Shown here: piece after piece, positions 1 to 5,387 of the stretch | Numbering within the stretch: position 1 is the stretch's first letter | Layout: every line of letters starts with the position of its first letter | NCBI GenBank assembly: GCA_030706665.1 | Contig: JAUZOB010000096.1 | Span: forward strand, 1-10,614 | Direction: 5' to 3' | Source of the DNA: Bacteroidota bacterium | GTDB lineage: Bacteria > Bacteroidota > Bacteroidia > Bacteroidales > Prolixibacteraceae | DNA: 10,614 nt | The notes under the pieces: generated by a model | The model's database searches: none | Told to the model about the DNA's origin: nothing | The model's input: the letters and a program-made list of their open reading frames with translations, nothing else | Translations under genes and position numbers: made by a program

Positions 1-2
1 CA

Positions 3-1772
3 GGCTCAGGTGATTCTTACAATATTCAGCAAACCTTCAGCGGTTCATTGGGGCTAGATGCCCGTAGTGCAAAACTGTCGGCCACCAACAGAGAACAGGT
101 TGGTCGAGCTGCCGTTTCGGTATTGATGTTTATCGACAAAAACGGAAACCGTAAATACGATGATGGTGAAGAGAAGGTCCCGGCCCGTGCTCTGCGCCTC
201 AGTGAGTCGGCGACTTTCGAATTAGGAAAAGACAGCATTCTGCGTATTACTCAATTGCAAAGTTACTGGAAGTACAATGCAGAGATAGTACAAACAGCAC
301 TACCAAATCCAACACTTGCTCCACTCATGTCCGAATTTTCATTTGTTGCCGATCCGAACCGCTATAAACGCATTGAAATACCGCTTTATCGTACTGGCGT
401 GATTGAAGGTAAAGTAAACCTCCGCAAAGGTGGCATCGATGCAGGCCAGGGAGGCTTGCGTTTATTGTTAAAGGGAGTAGGCCATAGTTTCGAGGAAACC
501 ATCCACACTTTCTCTGACGGCGGCTATTATGCCATGAACTTACTACCTGACAAATATACAATTGAAGTAGATCCCACACAGCTCACTTTTCTGAATGCAA
601 CCAGTCAGCCTAAACAACTTGAATTTGAAGTGAAAGCCCTGGCTGGAGGTGATTATGTAGAGGGCTTGGCACTATTATTAATACCCAAAGACACTCCCTC
701 TGGAACAACTCCAGAGTTTAATCGCCAAAAAACAGAACCGGCACAGCCATTAGTTCAACAGAATGAAACAGTTCCGTTAAATTTGTGGGTACAGGGGAAA
801 GAACTCAAAACTGATTTATTGGAACGTGTATCAGGTTCTTGTTATTATGTACAAGGAGGAGCATTTTATACAAAACCATGGGCTGATAAATTCGCCGCAA
901 TGTTAGCAACTAAAATACCCTATCCAATGGTAATCATGTTTGAAGACAAAATGTACCATGTCAGATTCGGATATTTCAAAAGTAGGAAGGCAGCTAAGCA
1001 ATGTTTAGAAATGGTGAAGAAAATTAGCCCACAGTCTTTCCTTACCTTCTCTAACTTCGGCTATTACATCATGAACCTTCAGCCTGGAAGATACTCGCTG
1101 GAATATGATCCCGCAAAACTCAACTTCCTGAGCGAGTCAAGCAAACCCGGACGACTTGAATTTGAAGTAAAAGCTTTGACCAAAGGTGACTATGTGAATG
1201 GATCGACGCTGTTATTGAAACCGAAAGACATTCAAACAGGAGTTTCTGTACCCGTTACAACTCCTGCGGTTAATCCGATAAAAACAGAACCGGTACAACC
1301 ACCGGTTAAGCAAAATATGCCGGCTAAACAAGATGAATCTGTTAAGCAGAATGCGAAGTCTAAACAAAATGCAACTTCTCAACAAGATATCCAGGTTAAG
1401 CAGCATGTATCGGTTAACCAAAATATACAGAGGAAAGAGGATATAGCTGTTCAGCAGAAAGCGCCGGTTAAGCAAAATATATCTGCGTTGCATAATGTGA
1501 CGATACAGGGAAAAGAGCAAGAAACTGATTCGATTGGGCGCTTACCAGGTTCCTATTACGTTCAGGGAGGAGCTTTTTATACAAAGCCATGGGCTGATAA
1601 ATTTGCAGCAATGTTAGCAACTAAAATACCTTATCCCGTGTGGGTTATTTTTGAAAACAGAATGTATCATGTCAAATTTGGATATTTCAGCAATAAAAAG
1701 ACTGCTAAGCAATGTTTGGAAATGGTAAAGAAGATTAGCCCTCAGTCGTTCCTCATCATGAAAGATCGCTAA
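3..1772 (+). CDS. C-terminal part of a large envelope protein with beta-sandwich modules and two SPOR domains (5' partial)
   Basis: The frame is open from the left edge with no stop, so the true start lies outside the window; the in-frame TTG at 48 is not a convincing start. Counting from the codon at 3 (589 residues), residues about 43-57 carry a Ca-loop-like DKNGNRKYDDGEE, as in SdrD/Cna-B-type surface modules. Residues about 132-230 form a prealbumin/carboxypeptidase-regulatory-like beta module (GVIEGKV, then GGYYAMNL.P.KY). Residues 281-347 and 518-584 are SPOR domains (YYVQGGAFYTKPWADK...YHV.FGYF...A.QCLEMV), a fold that binds denuded glycan strands of peptidoglycan. Between the SPOR domains lie a second, N-terminally shortened beta module and a Lys/Gln-rich hexapeptide array. 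The upstream part resembles usher-like or large surface proteins of Bacteroidota, but this is only an impression. No operon partner is visible, and the next element is an IS. The SPOR call is firm; the overall role is unknown. Confidence 0.85.
   Translation, partial: GSGDSYNIQQTFSGSLGLDARSAKLSATNREQVGRAAVSVLMFIDKNGNRKYDDGEEKVPARALRLSESATFELGKDSILRITQLQSYWKYNAEIVQTALPNPTLAPLMSEFSFVADPNRYKRIEIPLYRTGVIEGKVNLRKGGIDAGQGGLRLLLKGVGHSFEETIHTFSDGGYYAMNLLPDKYTIEVDPTQLTFLNATSQPKQLEFEVKALAGGDYVEGLALLLIPKDTPSGTTPEFNRQKTEPAQPLVQQNETVPLNLWVQGKELKTDLLERVSGSCYYVQGGAFYTKPWADKFAAMLATKIPYPMVIMFEDKMYHVRFGYFKSRKAAKQCLEMVKKISPQSFLTFSNFGYYIMNLQPGRYSLEYDPAKLNFLSESSKPGRLEFEVKALTKGDYVNGSTLLLKPKDIQTGVSVPVTTPAVNPIKTEPVQPPVKQNMPAKQDESVKQNAKSKQNATSQQDIQVKQHVSVNQNIQRKEDIAVQQKAPVKQNISALHNVTIQGKEQETDSIGRLPGSYYVQGGAFYTKPWADKFAAMLATKIPYPVWVIFENRMYHVKFGYFSNKKTAKQCLEMVKKISPQSFLIMKDR
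507..1772 (+). repeat. Internal tandem duplication: half beta module + linker + SPOR, two copies
   Basis: Copy 1 is 507-1043 and copy 2 is 1044-1772. Copy 1 begins in the middle of the beta module at TFSDGGYYAMNL, and copy 2 begins at TFSNFGYYIMNL directly after the first SPOR domain. Counting by hand, the beta parts are about 61% identical (38 of 62 residues) and the SPOR parts about 84% (56 of 67). Copy 2 therefore lacks the first strands of its beta module. Both linkers share the frame KTEP.QP ... QGKE; copy 2 is longer because it carries extra hexapeptide units. Confidence 0.85.
1302..1499 (+). repeat. In-frame 18-bp tandem repeat encoding a Lys/Gln-rich hexapeptide array (11 units)
   Basis: Successive 18-nt units encode PVKQNM, PAKQDE, SVKQNA, KSKQNA, TSQQDI, QVKQHV, SVNQNI, QRKEDI, AVQQKA, PVKQNI and a decayed SALHNV, with consensus roughly [PS]VKQN[AI]. 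The array forms a flexible, basic linker just before the second SPOR domain. The equivalent linker of the first copy has only one such unit (LVQQNE) followed by TVPLNL. The units differ at many third positions, so this is an old array and not a freshly slipped microsatellite. Confidence 0.85.
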
Positions 1773-1907
1773 AACTTTTTTTCAGACAATCTTGATTTAC
1801 ATTGAGAGATGCAGCATCAAAAATAGCCTTCAGATATTCACATACAAGCATTGAAAGCATGGGAAATCTGGAACAAACTTTTGGTTGCAAAACAAAAGTG
1901 TTCTGTA

Positions 1908-1932
1908 TGGCTAGTCCTGAAATAGCGTTACA
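1908..1932 (+). repeat. Left terminal inverted repeat of the IS remnant
   Basis: It starts tggctagtcctgaaa and ends cgttaca. Compared with the reverse complement of 2805-2829 it matches at 20 of 25 positions, with a shared core ctagtcct and a shared inner end cgttaca. Confidence 0.8.
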
Positions 1933-1946
1933 CAAAAAGTAATACT

Positions 1947-2359
1947 ATGGGAGATAAAATTAAGAATGAGTACGTTAAGCGGACACAGAAAGATTACTCG
2001 ATGACTTTCAAATTATCAATAGTTCAAGAAGTCGAGCGCGGAGAAATCAGTGTAAAAGGAGCTCAGCGGAAATATGGGATTCAAGGGAATGCCACGGTTA
2101 TCCAATGGCTTCGGAAATATGGTACTTTGACTGGGAAAACCAAACACCATCCAACATGCCTAAATCAAAAGATCAAAAGATTCTGGAATTAGAACAGAAA
2201 GTGAAATTGCTGGAGAAGCAGAAAACCTTTTTGGAAAAGCAGGTTGAGACTGCAGATAAGAAAGCGGTCATTTTTGACATGATGATCAACCTGGCAGAAA
2301 AAGAGTATCATATTCCGATTCGAAAAAAGTGGTTGGGTATGATCTATCCGACAGTCTAA
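1947..2359 (+). pseudogene. IS3-family transposase OrfA, frameshifted
   Basis: The ATG at 1947 opens an HTH-type OrfA (SMTFKLSIVQEVERGEISVKGAQRKYGI, then VIQWLRKYGT). At 2126-2128 one T appears to be missing from a short T run: the first frame becomes GTLTGKTKHH and stops at 2192, while the neighbouring frame continues the expected OrfA sequence as FDWENQT, then a heptad-rich stretch (ILELEQKVKLLEKQKTFLEKQVE) typical of the OrfA leucine zipper, up to EYHIPIRKK. The last residues, up to the stop at 2357-2359, come from reading the deleted orfB out of frame. The normal programmed -1 frameshift of IS3 elements lies at the orfA/orfB junction, not here, so this is a mutation. The gene is non-functional. 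Confidence 0.85.
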
Positions 2360-2820
2360 GCGTTGAAGGAGCATTAAGAGCTTTAAAAATGGCTGCAAAA
2401 CAAAGAATATATAAAGACGAACCGTTGATCCATCACTCGGATCGTGGTATCCAGTATTGCAGCGATGATTACCAGAAATTACTGGGCAAGAAAAGAATAA
2501 CCTGTAGCTTGACAGAATTCTATGATCCTTATGACAATGCAGTTGCAGAACGTGTAAATGGGATCTTGAAAGATGAATTTCTGTTGGAACAATATGCTGT
2601 GGATATGCAGACAATGAAAAGACAGGTTAAAGACAGCGTGGATATTTACAATACTAAGCGCCCACATTACTCGTGTTATATGCTCACTCCTGAGCATATG
2701 CATTGGCAGAAAGCTGTAAAGATAAGAACCTATAAAAAACAGATGGTTTCAAGGCTAGCCTTGAAACCATCTGTTAAAATCATTTATTTTTGTCCTGTTA
2801 AATCTGTAACGGATTTTTAG
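2329..2820 (+). pseudogene. IS3-family transposase OrfB, N-terminal half deleted
   Basis: What remains is the second half of the rve/DDE integrase core: VVGYDLSDSLSVEGAL, then HHSDRGIQYCS with the second catalytic Asp, and AVAERVNG with the catalytic Glu exactly 35 residues later (the D35E spacing of the IS3 family). The HTH_21 region and the part holding the first catalytic Asp (TDITY-type motif) are missing. The fragment is joined directly to the end of orfA at 2323-2331, so an internal deletion of several hundred bases must have occurred. The GTG at 2329 is only where the homology resumes, not a real start. The C-terminal tail (residues about 137-153) is encoded by a perfect palindrome. 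No activity is expected. Confidence 0.85.
2738..2775 (-). terminator. 38-bp perfect palindrome, likely intrinsic terminator on the minus strand
   Basis: Every base from 2738 pairs with its partner to 2775, centred on ctag. As RNA this gives a 17-bp stem with a four-base loop. On the minus strand the stem runs into a T run (the complement of a2734-a2739), the classic intrinsic-terminator layout, 123 bp after the stop of the M13 peptidase gene. On the plus strand it is followed only by taaaatcatttattttt, a weaker signal. It lies inside the C-terminal codons of the IS orfB remnant. Shape and T run are seen; termination is inferred. Confidence 0.6.
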
Positions 2821-2829
2821 GACTAGTCA
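2805..2829 (-). repeat. Right terminal inverted repeat of the IS remnant
   Basis: It reads tgtaacgg at the inner end and aggactagtca at the outer end, and pairs with 1908-1932 at 20 of 25 positions. The transposase stop codon (2818-2820) lies inside it, as is common in compact IS3 elements. Confidence 0.8.
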
Positions 2830-2851
2830 AAATCAAATCATCTCCGATTCA

Positions 2852-2867
2852 CATATTCCGATTCGAA
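2852..2867 (+). repeat. 16-bp exact copy of an orfA segment outside the right IS end
   Basis: The sequence catattccgattcgaa occurs here, 22 bp beyond the right inverted repeat, and also at 2309-2324 inside orfA (codons for HIPIR), just before the internal deletion joint. The shorter word tccgattc is also present at 2843-2850. A chance match of this length is unlikely, so it probably marks a rearrangement or an older IS copy. Confidence 0.6.
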
Positions 2868-2897
2868 GAAGATTGAAAATAATCAATCCCAGTGCGT

Positions 2898-4931
2898 TTA
2901 CCAGATAAAAGCTCTTTCTGATTCAGGGAGGTACATCTTATTCCCAGGTTTCACTCCAAAAGCATTTTGGAATTCAGGAAGATTACGCAATGGCCCCAAT
3001 ACGCGGAAGCGCCCTAAAGAGTGTACGTCTTCTTTGGTACGACGCAGAATCTCTTTATCACGGATATTCTGGGCCCAAACATGAGCAAATGCAAGGTAGA
3101 AACGTTGCTGAGGAGTAAATCCATCAATCTTTTCTTCGTTACCGCTCAATAGCTTCTTTAATGCAGTGAAAGAGATATTCAATCCGCCTAAGTCAGCAAT
3201 ATTTTCACCGGTAGTTAATTTTCCATCAGCATGAACATCGTTCAGAACGATAAATTTATCAAACTGATCACTCAACACCTTTGCTCTTTGATTAAAACGA
3301 TCCGCATCTTCTTTGGTCCACCAGTCTGTCAGGTTACCATTCTTATCAAACAGACGCCCCTGATCATCGAAACCATGAGTCATCTCATGACCGATAACCA
3401 CTCCGATGGCCCCATAGTTTACAGCATCATCTCCATTCAGGAAGAAGAAAGGAGGCTGAAGAATTGCAGCAGGGAATACGATTTCATTGGCAAGCGGATT
3501 GTAATAAGCGTTCACCATTTGGGGTGGCATCTCCCACTCCGTTTTATCAACCGGTTTATTAATCTTGTTGAGGTTATATGCTACTTCAAATTTACTTGAG
3601 CGGATCACATTCAAGACATAAGCATCTTTCTTCACATCAAGGCCGGAGTAATCTCTCCATTTGTCAGGATAACCGACTTTTACAACCATTGCTTCCAGCT
3701 TCTCGATTGCTTTCTTCTTGGTAGCTTCACTCATCCAGGGAGAATTCTTGATTCTCTCACCAAGAGCGCCCTTCAGATTATTCACTAATTTAATCATGCG
3801 TTCCTTCGCTTCGGGAGGAAAATATTTAGCTACATATTTTTGTCCGATTGCTTCACTAAGTGCGCTACTGGTTGTATTAAGCACTCTCTTCCAACGTGGA
3901 CGCATAACCTGCTGTCCGGTCATTGCTTTCCCGAAGAAATCAAAATGAGCAGCTTCGAAGTCTTTCCCAAGATAAGTAGCAAGATCATTAATGACGTTCC
4001 ATTTCAAATAGATCTTCCAGTCTTCAACAGAAACATCTTTAAACATCTTACTGAATTCAGTAAAGAATGCAGGATGACTGGCAATCACAAAACCAGGATT
4101 CTTAATTCCTCTTGCATCGAAATAGCGATTCCAATCGAATGCCGGAGCAACCGACGAAAGCTTAGCTATTTCAAGCTTATTGTATGTCTTTATTGGATCA
4201 CGCTGTTCCAGACGGGTTAATGAAGCTTTAGCCAAACGTGTTTCCATTTTCATAATGATATCAGCCTTCCTGGCAGCAGCATCGGTGGGTTCTCCCGAAA
4301 GTTTCAATGCCACATTCAGGTAATTCATATAGGCTTTACGCAGTTCTGCTGAACGAGCATCCGTATTGGTATAATAGTCACGGTCGGGCATTCCGATTCC
4401 ACCCTGATCAATCTGAGTTACCTGTAAAGAACTATTCCGGGCATCAGGAGCGGCATATATAGCGAACCCGGGATAAATGCCCATTGATTGCAATTCGGCA
4501 ATCTTTGCCTGTACGCCTGCGATATCTTTAATTGCATCTATTTTATCAAGATATGGCTTCAAAGGATTGATGCCCTCCTTTTCAATTCTAACGGTATCCA
4601 TCCCCGAGTTATAGAAATCCGCAATTTTCTGACCTACGCTTCCGCTTTCTTGTTTAGAAGCAGAAATCTCTTTAACGAGATCACGCACCTGTCTCTCTCC
4701 AAGTTCGTCAAGTTGGTCAAAACAACCATAACGGCTCCTGTCTGCAGGAAGAGGATTATTCTTTTTCCAACCGCCATTGGCATATGCATCAAAGTCATCT
4801 GCCGGATTTGCAGTTGTATCCAAATCCGCCAGATTGATTGTCTGGGGTTCTGCTTTTTTCATTTTACAACCGGGAGTGGCTATAAATGCAAACAGCACCA
4901 TGGAAACACACAAATAAGAACTAACTTTCAT
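2898..4931 (-). CDS. pepO: M13-family zinc metallopeptidase lipoprotein (neprilysin/PepO-like)
   Basis: It is a complete 677-residue protein of usual M13 length, predicted to cleave oligopeptides on the periplasmic or outer face of the envelope. The zinc site is HEMTH (His515, Glu516, His519) with the third ligand Glu576 and Asp580 in GENIADLGG. The substrate-binding NAYY is at 474-477, and His637 and Arg643 match the neprilysin His711/Arg717 pair (HSLGRFR). The protein ends in Trp, as M13 enzymes do. The ATG at 4931 was preferred over an in-frame TTG at 4970 because it gives a compact lipoprotein signal: Met-Lys, a hydrophobic stretch, then ATPGC with Cys22 as the lipid-anchor site. Pro at -2 and Thr at -3 make the lipobox non-canonical. 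A consensus Bacteroidota promoter lies at about 5003-5010, so it is probably a single-gene unit. A weak 6-bp hairpin (2871-2888) follows the stop, and a stronger terminator lies at 2738-2775. The family call is firm; the substrate is unknown. Confidence 0.95.
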   Translation of the reverse strand: MKVSSYLCVSMVLFAFIATPGCKMKKAEPQTINLADLDTTANPADDFDAYANGGWKKNNPLPADRSRYGCFDQLDELGERQVRDLVKEISASKQESGSVGQKIADFYNSGMDTVRIEKEGINPLKPYLDKIDAIKDIAGVQAKIAELQSMGIYPGFAIYAAPDARNSSLQVTQIDQGGIGMPDRDYYTNTDARSAELRKAYMNYLNVALKLSGEPTDAAARKADIIMKMETRLAKASLTRLEQRDPIKTYNKLEIAKLSSVAPAFDWNRYFDARGIKNPGFVIASHPAFFTEFSKMFKDVSVEDWKIYLKWNVINDLATYLGKDFEAAHFDFFGKAMTGQQVMRPRWKRVLNTTSSALSEAIGQKYVAKYFPPEAKERMIKLVNNLKGALGERIKNSPWMSEATKKKAIEKLEAMVVKVGYPDKWRDYSGLDVKKDAYVLNVIRSSKFEVAYNLNKINKPVDKTEWEMPPQMVNAYYNPLANEIVFPAAILQPPFFFLNGDDAVNYGAIGVVIGHEMTHGFDDQGRLFDKNGNLTDWWTKEDADRFNQRAKVLSDQFDKFIVLNDVHADGKLTTGENIADLGGLNISFTALKKLLSGNEEKIDGFTPQQRFYLAFAHVWAQNIRDKEILRRTKEDVHSLGRFRVLGPLRNLPEFQNAFGVKPGNKMYLPESERAFIW

Positions 4932-5002
4932 ATTCACTAATTTAAATTTTAAATAGTTATTTCTCTTCAAATGAATTATTCAAACTCTAGGGATAATAAC
5001 AT

Positions 5003-5010
5003 CAAACGTA
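5003..5010 (-). promoter_or_regulatory. Bacteroidota -7 promoter element for the M13 peptidase gene
   Basis: On the minus strand it reads TACGTTTG, an exact match to the TAnnTTTG consensus of the primary Bacteroidota sigma factor. A TTTC about 17 bases upstream could serve as a degenerate -33 TTTG. Transcription would start near 4996, giving a leader of about 65 nt before the ATG at 4931. This supports transcription independent of the Omp85-like gene upstream. It is prediction by motif only. Confidence 0.5.
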
Positions 5011-5068
5011 ATGATAAGTTGTCTTAGGAAATATGATTAATATCCCGTTTTTTATCTTTTTCCAATAT

Positions 5069-5110
5069 AAGGAATACCTTTCCCCATCCATTCGGGAACA
5101 GGTATTCCTT
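5069..5110. other. Hairpin-forming inverted repeat between the Omp85-like and M13 genes
   Basis: Arms aaggaatacc (5069-5078) and ggtattcctt (5101-5110) are perfectly complementary, with an inner ttccc/gggaa pair (5080-5084 with 5094-5098). Neither side has a T run in the right direction, so it is not a standard intrinsic terminator. It lies upstream of the predicted pepO promoter, so it could be an operator or a transcript-end structure. The function is unknown. Confidence 0.45.
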
Positions 5111-5183
5111 AAATTAGATCAATCATCCACTACATTAGTAGTAAAACATGAGAAAACGTTTCAAATTTTAGCACATTTAATTC

Positions 5184-5212
5184 AAAAAAAGAAGTAACGA
5201 TGACTTCTCTCT
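5184..5212 (-). terminator. Intrinsic terminator of the Omp85-like gene
   Basis: On the minus strand AGAAGT (5203-5208), a seven-base loop and ACTTCT (5190-5195) form a stem that can be lengthened by A-U and G-U pairs on its outer side. It runs straight into T residues (complement of a5184-a5189). It lies about 180 bp after the stop of the gene ending at 5388, implying a rather long 3' untranslated region. Confidence 0.55.
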
Positions 5213-5387
5213 TTGCCAAGTAAGCTTTCTTTGATCTTCATGTTGGAAAGAATACATTAATTCCCCGCATTGCAACAAACAAGTATATGGATAATTCCAA
5301 AGCATCACCAAAGGAAGCTTAGGGACTCCAACAGTTCATGATTCTTAGACTACTTGAGTTAATCCTACAAAGGAAGTAATAATGCTT

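Larger units (their letters stand above)
1908..2829 (+). mobile_element. Degenerate IS3-family insertion sequence (922 bp, internally deleted)
   Basis: The element is bounded by imperfect 25-bp inverted repeats beginning TG and ending CA. It contains remnants of the two IS3-type transposase frames, orfA (HTH) followed by orfB (DDE integrase core). At 922 bp it is shorter than the usual 1.2-1.5 kb of this family, and the missing part corresponds to the N-terminal half of OrfB. The coding remnants sit in three different reading frames. I see no matching 3-5 bp target duplication: the left flank ends ctgta and the right flank starts aaatc. This suggests an old insertion whose flanks have changed. 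The element cannot make its own transposase. It lies between the SPOR gene and the 3' end of the M13 peptidase gene and disrupts neither. No specific IS name can be assigned without a database search. Confidence 0.85.
4932..5387. other. Gene-free region between the M13 and Omp85-like genes (about 455 bp)
   Basis: I find no credible coding sequence on either strand. Reading leftwards from the Omp85-like stop, it holds an about 180-bp 3' untranslated stretch with a loose 13-bp inverted repeat (5221-5233 with 5309-5321, one G-U), the terminator at 5184-5212, the hairpin at 5069-5110, the -7 element at 5003-5010, and an A/T-rich leader before the pepO ATG. Confidence 0.6.

Noticed and set aside
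1302..1499. CRISPR array
   Set aside because: The 18-bp periodicity has no distinct spacers, keeps the reading frame and encodes a hexapeptide, so it is a protein repeat.
1212..1520. Minus-strand frame with repeated LLNR/ILF motifs
   Set aside because: It is the antisense shadow of the hexapeptide array; its repetitiveness comes entirely from the plus-strand repeat.
1756..1860. 34-residue minus-strand frame between the SPOR gene and the IS
   Set aside because: It overlaps the end of the SPOR gene, has no family resemblance I can recognise, and is short enough to be chance.
2121..2135. Programmed ribosomal frameshift in orfA
   Set aside because: The programmed site of IS3 elements lies at the orfA/orfB overlap after the leucine zipper; here the break lies within orfA before the zipper and is best explained by one lost T.
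2871..2888. Short hairpin 9 bases after the M13 peptidase stop as its terminator
   Set aside because: The stem is only 6 bp of mostly A-T pairs and the following bases (ttcttcg) are not a proper T run; the palindrome at 2738-2775 is a much better candidate.
4932..4970. N-terminal extension of the M13 peptidase from a TTG at 4970
   Set aside because: It would place 13 polar residues before a compact lipoprotein signal that starts naturally at the ATG at 4931, and the predicted promoter and A/T-rich leader fit the ATG.
5221..5321. 13-bp inverted repeat in the 3' untranslated region of the Omp85-like gene
   Set aside because: The arms are 75 bases apart with one mismatch and lie in A/T-rich sequence; too weak to call a structured RNA.
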